Assembly: GCF_014287435.1 (NCBI RefSeq)
Contig: NZ_JACOPG010000001.1
Coordinates: 558,001 to 622,000, forward strand
Source of the DNA: Roseburia lenta
Lineage (GTDB): Bacteria; Bacillota; Clostridia; Lachnospirales; Lachnospiraceae
DNA length: 64,000 nt
Reading direction: 5' to 3'
Below, piece after piece: positions 1-7,221 of the stretch (positions are counted from its first letter, which is position 1; each line of letters starts with the position of its first letter). The notes under the pieces were generated by a model. The model saw nothing but the letters and a program-made list of their open reading frames with translations. It was not told where the DNA came from and made no database searches. Both the position numbers and the translations under genes were made by a program.

Positions 1-31
1 AAGATAGAGAAAACGGCGGTGTTTTCGCCAT
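1..31 (-). CDS. possible start of the gene after mecA (partial)
   Basis: An ATG at 31-29 is preceded by a GAGGTGGAG-like ribosome binding site and reads MAKTPPFSLS to the window edge. Only ten codons are visible, so no product can be named. The same bases can form a weak GGCG/CGCC hairpin, so this may instead be the end of the mecA transcript. Confidence 0.3.
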   Translation of the reverse strand, partial: MAKTPPFSLS

Positions 32-52
32 TTCTCCACCTCTTATCATGCA

Positions 53-823
53 TTATAAACGAGCCAATGTCTCGACCGCATTTTCCTTGCAAAGTATGTT
101 TCCATGCTCAGCGATCACGGCTCCACCATGATCATCCGTCAGGATCTCCTTGCCATACTCTGACACCACCAGAATCACACCTGCCACCTGATGTTCTTCC
201 TCTGAAAACTGAAAACGCAGATAATATGTATCTTTATATTTGTATGCAGCACTGGAAAGCCCCTTTTGTGACTGTAAATGATGACAGGCACTAATACAAT
301 CATCTAAATTAGAAAAAGCGACCCAGATCGGTGTATTTAAGACCGTCCTCTCCTTTTTCGCCTCTTGTGGTGCCTGCTCCTGCGGGCTGGTCTCTGTTGT
401 TTTTTCTTCCTCTGCTGTCAGCCCGGCTTCCTCTGTCTCAACACCTTCGAGCGCATCTGCTTCTTTTTGCAGTTTTTCCTTTTTCGCATCTAACTTTCGT
501 TTGGCTTCTTCCATGATCTCCTTGAAATCCTGCAGACGTTTGCCGAACTCTGTCAGCGTCTCCTCGGTGCTACCGTGATCTTCGCCACTAATGACAAGCG
601 AAACATCACCTTCCGGCATAACCGCCATCTGAACACTAAAACAGCGTCCCATATCCTCATCAAGGTTCAGTTCATATTTAGCCTCTGCAAGAATCTCACG
701 CAAGAACGCCTCTGTCTTGTCTCGATGATCTAGGAAATCTTCAATCTGGATGCCCTTTTGGCTCATCTCTTCCTGCGAAATTATGCAATGGATCTTGTGT
801 TCATCAATCTTGCGAAACTGCAT
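53..823 (-). CDS. mecA: MecA-type adaptor protein
   Basis: This 256-residue protein matches the MecA family, adaptors that hand substrates such as competence and stress regulators to the ClpC/ClpP protease in the cytoplasm. The N-terminal domain (about residues 1-95) starts MQFRKIDEHKIHCIISQEEM, the family pattern. The C-terminal domain (about 165-250) contains WVAFSNLDDCISACHHL and YYLRFQF. A charged Glu/Lys/Ala-rich linker joins the two and makes the protein slightly longer than typical ~220-residue homologues. The start has an AGGTGAG-like ribosome binding site and a good sigma-A promoter at 860-888. Recognition is by family pattern only. Confidence 0.88.
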   Translation of the reverse strand: MQFRKIDEHKIHCIISQEEMSQKGIQIEDFLDHRDKTEAFLREILAEAKYELNLDEDMGRCFSVQMAVMPEGDVSLVISGEDHGSTEETLTEFGKRLQDFKEIMEEAKRKLDAKKEKLQKEADALEGVETEEAGLTAEEEKTTETSPQEQAPQEAKKERTVLNTPIWVAFSNLDDCISACHHLQSQKGLSSAAYKYKDTYYLRFQFSEEEHQVAGVILVVSEYGKEILTDDHGGAVIAEHGNILCKENAVETLARL

Positions 824-859
824 ATGCTCACCTACTTTCCTGTCTCTTCAAATAACAAT

Positions 860-888
860 ATAATAATTGATATGTATAAAAAATGCAA
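860..888 (-). promoter_or_regulatory. putative sigma-A promoter of mecA
   Basis: On the minus strand TTGCAT (888-883) and TATTAT (865-860) are separated by 17 bases, about 40 bases upstream of the mecA start. This is a prediction from hexamers and spacing only. Confidence 0.45.
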
Positions 889-957
889 TATATAACACTC
901 TTGTCTTCGGATCATAGAGTTTACCGCAAAAATTCCACTGAAATTCCAGCCCCTTAT

Positions 958-991
958 AGAAAAAAAGCCCCGAACCCATTTGGATTCGAGG
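958..991 (-). terminator. terminator, original downstream signal of tRNA-Leu
   Basis: A perfect 10-bp stem (968-977 with 982-991, including G-T pairs) and a four-base loop are followed on the minus strand by a run of T. It has no gene of its own here. It closely resembles the terminator at 39915-39947 next to the intact tRNA-Leu, so it is inferred to be the chromosomal tRNA terminator displaced by prophage insertion. Confidence 0.8.
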
Positions 992-1005
992 TTTCTATAA
1001 TACAA

Positions 1006-1018
1006 TGCCGGCGGTGGG
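1006..1018. repeat. attL core, 13-bp copy of the tRNA-Leu 3' end
   Basis: TGCCGGCGGTGGG is identical to 39980-39992, the 3' end of the intact tRNA-Leu gene on the minus strand. Position next to the displaced tRNA terminator and ~39 kb from a tRNA-adjacent integrase supports an attachment-site core. Identity stops after 13 bases. Confidence 0.75.
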
Positions 1019-1090
1019 CAGAACACACTTTCTCCTAAACCCTAGTAAAATCAATGGTTTCAGCGATTTTATTGTTCACTTTTTTTCGAA

Positions 1091-1111
1091 ATGGGGCAAA
1101 AATGGGGCAAA
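1091..1111. repeat. TGGGGCAAA direct repeats, left att arm
   Basis: Two copies of TGGGGCAAA lie about 80 bases inside attL; three copies lie at 39845-39880 inside attR. In the circular phage the two clusters would flank attP, as expected for arm-type binding sites of a tyrosine integrase. Binding itself is inferred. Confidence 0.5.
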
Positions 1112-1127
1112 TTATATTTTTTATATC

Positions 1128-1147
1128 ACTAAACTTAAAGATGGAAT
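1128..1147 (+). repeat. tail fibre inversion site A
   Basis: ACTAAACTTAAAGATGGAAT in plus orientation is the left boundary of the orphan cassette. Identical copies are at 3713-3732 (plus), 1996-2015 and 4581-4600 (both minus). The site encodes the LNLKME junction in the fibre reading frame. Confidence 0.85.
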
Positions 1148-1446
1148 CCGCTATTACAACCAATAATATTGCAACCTGGTTGACATCTCATATCATGGCA
1201 AAAACTGTGCAGATTACTACCTCTGTGAATCCGTACTCTTTCAAGGAAGTTACGATTTCGCTTGGCATTACAGGAAACTACATTGTAATCAGTATTGAGC
1301 CTTATGTTGTCGGTGAGGCACTGGCACATATTACTAATCATTTCTTGGATGGTAATGGCAATGTGAAAATAGATGTGACTAATGCACACCCCACTGACAC
1401 AAATACCTTGTACGTTGGTGCACGGATAAGATATATAAAGTTGTAG
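1129..1446 (+). pseudogene. silent small tail fibre tip (orphan copy)
   Basis: This 105-codon frame starts at the inversion site as LNLKMESAITT and ends in IRYIKL. It is the same as the silent tip at 3714-4031. It has no credible ribosome binding site or phage start, so it is a store of coding sequence rather than a free gene. Its predicted character is beta-rich with no cysteines. No family was recognised. Confidence 0.7.
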
Positions 1447-1459
1447 ACATCCTATATAT

Positions 1460-2014
1460 TTATTTTGTACGTTCCCAAATATACACAGCCTTGTATGGCG
1501 GCATATTGTTGTGTGCATTTCCGCTGCCATTGGCGGATGTAATACCACTATTTCCACCTGTGGTGCTTTGGTTTGTGACTACCTTGTGATTATGATTTCC
1601 GGCTATATGCATTATATCCATTATGTCCGCAAGGCATAGATTAGCTGCACTACCACCACTAACACTGATGATACCTCTCGTACCATTTCCAGAATTAAAT
1701 GTATAGTAATCTTTAGAATTGTGAACATGGCTACCTGCGGCACTCGTTGAACCACTCAACTCAGGAATGCTATGAGTATGTCCATTTAATCCATGTGTAT
1801 GCGATGGCATTTCAGCCGTTGTTAAAGTGTGCGCGGCTTCACCTCCGATAGAATTGACAGCATAGGAAGATGAAGTGCCAAGCAGAAATCTCCCCTCGAC
1901 CTTAGACCAGGATGTACCGCCATAAATGGCGATTACCTTGGCTTCGGTATCAAGAGTAGTAGATTGGACTATCATGCCAACATGGGATCTGACTAATTCC
2001 ATCTTTAAGTTTAG
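1460..2014 (-). pseudogene. silent collar-type tail fibre tip (orphan copy)
   Basis: This frame repeats the last 184 residues of the expressed fibre (4045-4599) with one change, Ile for Ser in GNSGITSANG. It contains the same HTH, HVH and HNH metal-site-like motifs and ends NMPPYKAVYIWERTK. It has no stem and lies behind the endolysin terminator, so it is probably not expressed in this orientation. Confidence 0.75.
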
Positions 2015-2015
2015 T
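1996..2015 (-). repeat. tail fibre inversion site B
   Basis: This is a minus-orientation copy of the 20-bp site, inverted relative to sites A and C and direct relative to site D. It lies immediately after the endolysin terminator. Confidence 0.85.
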
Positions 2016-2044
2016 AATGAAAAAGAGAGGACCGAAGCCCTCTC
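2016..2044 (-). terminator. endolysin terminator
   Basis: On the minus strand an 8-bp GC-rich stem (2037-2044 with 2025-2032, TTCG loop) is followed by a run of T. It sits eight bases after the endolysin stop and should end the late transcript. Confidence 0.85.
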
Positions 2045-2051
2045 CTGTATC

Positions 2052-3197
2052 TTACACAAAACACAAATACACTCCATCAATAGGTTTGCCATAGGTTCCG
2101 GCATAACCATCTTGTTTCTTTCCATCTGGGGAAATTCCTGTTTCATTGTCGTACTGCCACGAGTAAAAGTTGCTGTTCTTATCAACTGATACGCTGTACT
2201 TTGCTTTTTTATAGCCTCCGATTGCTCTATGTAATGCATCTGGTGTAACGTAATACATCATCACTGCATCAATTTCGTTCACTAGATCTCCGGCAAAGCC
2301 ATTTTTTCTATCATTGACATCATAACCAGTAACCACTGAGTACCAGCCTTTACCTCTGACATGTGCCTGCACACGTATCTGACCTTGTGATGCTTTTGCC
2401 ATAATACCTACAATAATTTTCTTTTCATTAAGCCCTGCATAATCCTCCAGGTTCTTAACTTCCGGAAGCCATGAGACCTTTCCTGTTGCTTTGTCCTTTA
2501 CAGCAACACGATAAAAAGCATCTACTGATGTATTTGTTGCTGGTAAGACCTCTGGCTGCTGCACCGGTGCAACTGATGGCAATTCAAAATAGCATTCGTT
2601 CACATCTACTGATCCTGCTACTCCCGGAACAGTTCCACGGCTAGAATACTGCCACATATCTACCTTTTCAAGCGCCGGCTGATCGTGTGCCGTTCCATCG
2701 TTTACTCCGTACTTAGCCGCCCAAATCAAATTGCCTTTTATCATCTCATAATGAAGCCTTGTCTTAAACCAACTTTCAGACGCATAAACACCTGCCTGCA
2801 ATCCATGTGAACGTACCTGTTTACAGAAAGTTCTTACAACTGCTGTTCTCTGATCCTGTGATAATCCATCTGCACGTACTTCCCTTGCAGTACCATCACC
2901 ATCCTCTGAATCAATAAAAATAGGAAGGGTTGCTCCATATGCTGTTGCCATGCTTACCGCATAATCAGCTTCCTCTCTCGCTTCATCTTCTGTTATAGCC
3001 TGTGACATGAAATACACACCAAACGGAACTCCTGCAGCCTTACACTGTTCTGCATACATTCTAAACTTGTTATCTTCTGAAATCACACCAACCACATATC
3101 CTCTGTAGCCACATCTGATAATAACACCTGATACATTCTGCGCCACAGCGCTCCAATCTGTCACAGTGTTGTATTTTGATAAATCAATCACTCTCAT
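2052..3197 (-). CDS. endolysin, GH25 lysozyme with C-terminal wall-binding repeats
   Basis: This 381-residue protein is predicted to cut peptidoglycan glycan strands at the end of infection. The GH25 domain covers about residues 1-210, starting MRVIDLSKYNTVTDW and including the acidic strand PIFIDSEDGD. The rest (about 235-381) has repeated W...DxxNGFAG...ID and DGYAG...IDG motifs. These resemble the Zoocin A target-recognition domain and probably bind the wall. There is no signal peptide, so release should depend on the holin encoded just upstream, with which it overlaps by 14 bases. A GGAGG site precedes the ATG. Confidence 0.92.
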   Translation of the reverse strand: MRVIDLSKYNTVTDWSAVAQNVSGVIIRCGYRGYVVGVISEDNKFRMYAEQCKAAGVPFGVYFMSQAITEDEAREEADYAVSMATAYGATLPIFIDSEDGDGTAREVRADGLSQDQRTAVVRTFCKQVRSHGLQAGVYASESWFKTRLHYEMIKGNLIWAAKYGVNDGTAHDQPALEKVDMWQYSSRGTVPGVAGSVDVNECYFELPSVAPVQQPEVLPATNTSVDAFYRVAVKDKATGKVSWLPEVKNLEDYAGLNEKKIIVGIMAKASQGQIRVQAHVRGKGWYSVVTGYDVNDRKNGFAGDLVNEIDAVMMYYVTPDALHRAIGGYKKAKYSVSVDKNSNFYSWQYDNETGISPDGKKQDGYAGTYGKPIDGVYLCFV

Positions 3198-3618
3198 TCT
3201 TTTTTCCTCCTTCTGCTTTTGTCTCTAAAATATCAATTGCTTTTATGATTACCGGTGGCATAGGGACACCCATTAGTCCTGCGTTTTCAACTATTGAAAT
3301 CGTCTCGTTCGCGATAAACGCTATAATCACCGCGTCTCGTATGTAGTTTGTCCCAATCACTAGATCCAACCTATAAGCCACCAGCACCAGTGCAAGTGTT
3401 GCACATTTTCGACACAAGCCCTTCCAACCTGCCTTGCTCTCCAAGGCTCCGGTCTTTGTCTTGGTTGACTGTTTGAAAACTCCAGCAACGATTAACCCGG
3501 TGATATAGTCGATTGCCATAAAAATGATAAGTGTCTTGATTCCAGCATCCAAACCTCCAAAGGCTGTGCTGATTGCTGCGCCCACGATTCCCGCGGCTGT
3601 ACATATAATTCCTTTCAT
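3184..3618 (-). CDS. phage holin, Holin_4_1 family
   Basis: This 144-residue protein has several hydrophobic segments (about 5-25, 29-48, 70-90 and 93-112) and the motif FMAIDYITGLIVAGVF of the Bacteriophage_holin_4_1/TcdE-type family. The lysine-rich C-terminus (EGGKKNESD) would be cytoplasmic. It should form membrane holes that let out the endolysin encoded directly downstream. The 426 bases between the fibre stop and this gene hold only the silent antisense tip. Confidence 0.9.
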   Translation of the reverse strand: MKGIICTAAGIVGAAISTAFGGLDAGIKTLIIFMAIDYITGLIVAGVFKQSTKTKTGALESKAGWKGLCRKCATLALVLVAYRLDLVIGTNYIRDAVIIAFIANETISIVENAGLMGVPMPPVIIKAIDILETKAEGGKKNESD

Positions 3619-3712
3619 AAGTACTTCTCTCCTTTTCTATTTTTTATCTATTCGATCAAACCTATTTTTCAAGGCATTATGTTTTTTATTTGCTTTTCCT
3701 CCTTTTTTATTC

Positions 3713-3732
3713 ACTAAACTTAAAGATGGAAT
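3713..3732 (+). repeat. tail fibre inversion site C
   Basis: This plus-orientation 20-bp site is preceded by ATTC, like site D in its own orientation, giving a 24-bp shared sequence that begins ATTC and ends GAAT. It is the left end of the invertible segment of the expressed fibre gene. Confidence 0.88.
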
Positions 3733-4031
3733 CCGCTATTACAACCAATAATATTGCAACCTGGTTGACATCTCATATCATGGCAAAAACTGTGCAGATT
3801 ACTACCTCTGTGAATCCGTACTCTTTCAAGGAAGTTACGATTTCGCTTGGCATTACAGGAAACTACATTGTAATCAGTATTGAGCCTTATGTTGTCGGTG
3901 AGGCACTGGCACATATTACTAATCATTTCTTGGATGGTAATGGCAATGTGAAAATAGATGTGACTAATGCACACCCCACTGACACAAATACCTTGTACGT
4001 TGGTGCACGGATAAGATATATAAAGTTGTAG
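3714..4031 (+). CDS. alternative (silent) tail fibre tip
   Basis: This 105-codon frame begins at site C and is open leftward through the site in the frame used by the fibre stem. If inverted it would replace the 184-residue collar tip and give a 345-residue fibre. The sequence (TTNNIATWLTSH... ending VGARIRYIKL) looks like a compact beta domain; no family was recognised. It is antisense to the late operon and lacks its own start, so it is a reserve module in this state. Confidence 0.75.
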   Translation, partial: LNLKMESAITTNNIATWLTSHIMAKTVQITTSVNPYSFKEVTISLGITGNYIVISIEPYVVGEALAHITNHFLDGNGNVKIDVTNAHPTDTNTLYVGARIRYIKL

Positions 4032-4044
4032 ACATCCTATATAT

Positions 4045-5319
4045 TTATTTTGTACGTTCCCAAATATACACAGCCTTGTATGGCGGCATATTGTTGTGTG
4101 CATTTCCGCTGCCATTGGCGGATGTACTACCACTATTTCCACCTGTGGTGCTTTGGTTTGTGACTACCTTGTGATTATGATTTCCGGCTATATGCATTAT
4201 ATCCATTATGTCCGCAAGGCATAGATTAGCTGCACTACCACCACTAACACTGATGATACCTCTCGTACCATTTCCAGAATTAAATGTATAGTAATCTTTA
4301 GAATTGTGAACATGGCTACCTGCGGCACTCGTTGAACCACTCAACTCAGGAATGCTATGAGTATGTCCATTTAATCCATGTGTATGCGATGGCATTTCAG
4401 CCGTTGTTAAAGTGTGCGCGGCTTCACCTCCGATAGAATTGACAGCATAGGAAGATGAAGTGCCAAGCAGAAATCTCCCCTCGACCTTAGACCAGGATGT
4501 ACCGCCATAAATGGCGATTACCTTGGCTTCGGTATCAAGAGTAGTAGATTGGACTATCATGCCAACATGGGATCTGACTAATTCCATCTTTAAGTTTAGT
4601 GAATTAACATCCTGCTCATGCTTTGCCACAGCACCTTTGATTGTTCCGTCAGATATGCCAGCTATACTTGTCGTTCCTATGTCTGAACTAATTGAATCAA
4701 TCTGTTCTTGCAAGTGTGCCGCCTCTGTTTGATTAATTGCTCTTTGAATCAGCTCGATGTTTTCATTTACCTGTGCCTGTAATTGGTCAAACAATGCTGT
4801 TGTATCAAACTCCTGTACTGGCATAGCATAGCCACAGCGTTCTGTGACCAGTCGTGTATCGGTAATACGTTCAGTTGTGATTGTTGATGAATTTGCAGAG
4901 ACATAGAGATTGGCAAGACCTATTTCGTAAATTCCACCTGTTCTAGTCAATTGCGGCGGCTCTGTAGAAGAGTTACCTTTAACGACATACAAGTCGATAT
5001 CACGAAAATCAATATTGTCATTTAAACGAAGTACAACACTATCTATTCTGTCTGTAGTACCTGCAGCTTGAACAACCATCGTTCTACTCTCTGTTTCATA
5101 GCCTGTTGCACCTTCAATAAGGCATGCGCCAGGTTTAACAACAACCTGCATACCCTCGTCTGCTACCACTTGAAAATTTGTGGATGGGTTTGGAAATACC
5201 CCATTAGAATAATAATTTTTGAATAAATTTCTAAGAATATCAGAATCTACTGCCCTATCATATTCTGGATATCCTGCTTCATCATATGTTACCTGTGATG
5301 TAAATGGAAATGATTGCAT
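4045..5319 (-). CDS. tail fibre / receptor-binding protein with switchable tip
   Basis: This 424-residue protein should bind the host surface. The ATG at 5319 (MQSFPFTS) has an AAGGAGG site at 5334-5328; an upstream in-frame Met at 5412 lies inside the preceding gene. Residues 1-200 form a baseplate-anchor region, with a coiled coil at about 200-236. Residue 240 begins the inversion junction SLNLKME. The tip carries paired-His motifs (HTHGLNGHTH, SHVH, NHNH) and ends PPYKAVYIWERTK, typical of collar or lambda Stf-like tips that bind metal. The distal part lies in the invertible segment. Confidence 0.9.
   Translation of the reverse strand: MQSFPFTSQVTYDEAGYPEYDRAVDSDILRNLFKNYYSNGVFPNPSTNFQVVADEGMQVVVKPGACLIEGATGYETESRTMVVQAAGTTDRIDSVVLRLNDNIDFRDIDLYVVKGNSSTEPPQLTRTGGIYEIGLANLYVSANSSTITTERITDTRLVTERCGYAMPVQEFDTTALFDQLQAQVNENIELIQRAINQTEAAHLQEQIDSISSDIGTTSIAGISDGTIKGAVAKHEQDVNSLNLKMELVRSHVGMIVQSTTLDTEAKVIAIYGGTSWSKVEGRFLLGTSSSYAVNSIGGEAAHTLTTAEMPSHTHGLNGHTHSIPELSGSTSAAGSHVHNSKDYYTFNSGNGTRGIISVSGGSAANLCLADIMDIMHIAGNHNHKVVTNQSTTGGNSGSTSANGSGNAHNNMPPYKAVYIWERTK
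4581..4600 (-). repeat. tail fibre inversion site D
   Basis: This minus-orientation 20-bp site lies inside the expressed fibre gene at codons 240-246. The frame across it is TCA CTA AAC TTA AAG ATG GAA, so recombination here is silent at the junction. Confidence 0.88.
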
Positions 5320-5332
5320 TGTGATTACCTCC

Positions 5333-6376
5333 TTAAAATTTTCTATATACTTTCGGAACTTTTGTTCCAAAGGTAGGTACAGCGGTATGTTGACCTTCCT
5401 TAAATACTTCATTCACTTCTATGATTCTGGTCGCCAGATTTGTCTGCAATGCATCTACCACAATCTCAACCTTATCGCCCAGATCATAGTCTTCCAGATA
5501 TTTAATTCCTCGATCGACTGTTTCAACCGATATGCTGGTAACTTGGCTGTATGATTTCTGCATCGTTTCAAGTCCGGCCAGCGCCAATGATTGCTTGTAC
5601 TCCTCAAGCGTCTGACTATCTGAATCGTATTTCATTGATGTCTTATCCAGATACACCTTATTTTTATAGCCGCCATTCGATTGGTCGATGATTACCTCGA
5701 TCTGGTTACCATCCTCATACTGTCCGTTTCCTACAACAACGGCATAGTTCTTGGCAGCCGAATTATCAATTGTAATCTTCTCATTCTTTATATTACGAAG
5801 TTGACCAGAGAAGACAGCAAACGGATTGATCGTCTGGTCCATTGTCCGCTCTAATCCCTGCCACACCTCAAACCGGATCTGATTATTTTCGTAGTCATAC
5901 CGGGTGCGGAATGACATATCCTGCGTCTGCAACATCTCATACAATTGGGATGCCAGATTCTTCCCGGTGGATTGAATCGATATGGTATCACCGCGATGTT
6001 CACCATCCGACACCTGGAGCAAAGGAATATCTTCCTTGAACTTTGTAACCATATCTACCGCTACATCCTCCAGTTTTCCGCTTTTGATGTAGCGAGGATA
6101 GATAATCTTGTCATTCAATTTGTACTCGAGGAAGTACCCTGACACTTGCATATACGCACCTTGATAATCTGTCTTGTACTCCGATTTTTGAACAATCCCA
6201 GTCTCCGGCCGTTCATTGGTGTATATGTATGCCATATTCGGTTTATAGTATTTAATTGGAATCTGAACACTGTACTCACCCGGCTCATAATACCTACGAA
6301 TCCATTGAAGATTCAGATATTTGATATATCCAATTGGATTAAAATCTGCATCTAAAGCCAACAACTGCATGATCAT
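5333..6376 (-). CDS. Gp37-like baseplate/tail-tip protein
   Basis: This 347-residue protein matches the siphovirus ReqiPepy6 Gp37-like family: WIRRYYEPGEYSVQIP near the N-terminus and QLYEMLQTQDMSFRTRYDY in the middle. These proteins sit at the tail tip between Dit and the fibre, fitting its place here. It overlaps the Dit gene by a few bases and ends 14 bases before the fibre start. Its exact role in adsorption or wall penetration is inferred. Confidence 0.82.
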   Translation of the reverse strand: MIMQLLALDADFNPIGYIKYLNLQWIRRYYEPGEYSVQIPIKYYKPNMAYIYTNERPETGIVQKSEYKTDYQGAYMQVSGYFLEYKLNDKIIYPRYIKSGKLEDVAVDMVTKFKEDIPLLQVSDGEHRGDTISIQSTGKNLASQLYEMLQTQDMSFRTRYDYENNQIRFEVWQGLERTMDQTINPFAVFSGQLRNIKNEKITIDNSAAKNYAVVVGNGQYEDGNQIEVIIDQSNGGYKNKVYLDKTSMKYDSDSQTLEEYKQSLALAGLETMQKSYSQVTSISVETVDRGIKYLEDYDLGDKVEIVVDALQTNLATRIIEVNEVFKEGQHTAVPTFGTKVPKVYRKF

Positions 6377-7221
6377 ACCCCCAAGTACAATTTGTTATAA
6401 TATATCGTTACCGACATATTTGCATCTCCTGTATCGGCCGCAAATCCGATTTGAGATGTTCCAACATCCAAATTCATAGATGTGAATGTAGATTGCCGAT
6501 CAATCTTCTGTATGATGTTCTCTCCATTCTTACGAATTGTAGCGTTGGAAAAATCAATCTCCAGAATATCTCCAGCGACAAAACTGTCGATTACTCGGAC
6601 AAAATAATCATCTTTCACAATCTTTGGGTTGGTAGCATCGCCATTGAATTTCACTCTTGCCGTGCAATAGGTACCAACATCTCCATCATTGCTGATCTGT
6701 ACCAACTTGGCAAAGTTATATGCAGATGCAACTGTCTTAATCTTTGCCGTTTGAATAAACGGAAAACCAAACATTTTCGTCTCACTTGCAATATCGTTGC
6801 CGAAGTTGTCCTCTGATCTAAAGTACGGATCAGCGCAATAGAATTTGACCTTCATTGTCATATTCCGGTATACATTCCCGGCCGGAATGGAGAAACCTTC
6901 TATTTTCCCCTCAATCCACCTTGTTACCCCTTGATATGTCACATGTATCTTATAGGTATACTTCGGATTGAAAAACCGCACTGCTCTGGAACGCAGTTCT
7001 TCATTTCTCATGGGAAAACGTGACTTCGCTTCAACATAAATATCGCGATCATCAACTCGATCTCCTGATACGATTGCTCCATCACCCACCGCATTCTTAT
7101 CTGAAAATATAGATATGTTCGGTGCATCAACGCCCTCTAATTTGGTTATCTTCCAATCAGAAAGACCTATAGTAAATTCTTTATTGTCACTTCTAACGCA
7201 TCGTACCGTTGTTGTCTTCAT
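6373..7221 (-). CDS. distal tail protein (Dit family)
   Basis: This 282-residue protein has the Sipho_tail pattern: an N-terminal beta region (LEGVDAPNISIFSDKNAVGDG) and YTYKIHVTYQGVTRWIEGKI, then a C-terminal galectin-like part with VQISNDGDVGTYCTARVKF. Dit forms the hexameric hub joining the tail tube to the baseplate. Its ATG overlaps the tape measure stop (TGATG), so translation is probably coupled. Confidence 0.85.
   Translation of the reverse strand: MKTTTVRCVRSDNKEFTIGLSDWKITKLEGVDAPNISIFSDKNAVGDGAIVSGDRVDDRDIYVEAKSRFPMRNEELRSRAVRFFNPKYTYKIHVTYQGVTRWIEGKIEGFSIPAGNVYRNMTMKVKFYCADPYFRSEDNFGNDIASETKMFGFPFIQTAKIKTVASAYNFAKLVQISNDGDVGTYCTARVKFNGDATNPKIVKDDYFVRVIDSFVAGDILEIDFSNATIRKNGENIIQKIDRQSTFTSMNLDVGTSQIGFAADTGDANMSVTIYYNKLYLGV

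Larger units (their letters stand above)
1128..2015. repeat. orphan copy of the invertible tail fibre tip cassette (888 bp)
   Basis: This segment matches 3713-4600 base for base at a constant offset of 2585; the one difference I found is A at 1542 versus C at 4127. Like the expressed copy it is bounded by inverted 20-bp sites and carries two opposing tip reading frames. It lacks a fibre stem, so neither tip is translated here as part of a fibre. It lies between attL and the endolysin terminator. Confidence 0.88.
3713..4600. other. invertible tail fibre tip segment (active copy)
   Basis: An 888-bp segment is bounded by perfect inverted repeats C and D. In the present orientation the minus-strand collar tip is fused to the fibre stem. 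Flipping would place the plus-strand tip (3714-4031) in the same frame, since both tips begin at the site as LNLKME. This is the standard layout of a phase-variable fibre, as in phage Mu, but no serine invertase is present. The mechanism is inferred from sequence only. Confidence 0.88.

Noticed and set aside
1054..1446. Free-standing rightward gene MVSAILLFTFF... at the left end
   Set aside because: The N-terminal part before the inversion site is AT-rich arm sequence without a good ribosome binding site. The conserved part starts exactly at the site, so it is a silent tip.
1128..2015. Duplicate cassette as an insertion sequence or a diversity-generating retroelement repeat
   Set aside because: There is no transposase, no target duplication, no reverse transcriptase, and the single difference is not an adenine-specific pattern. 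The inverted sites and continuous reading frame fit an invertible fibre cassette better.
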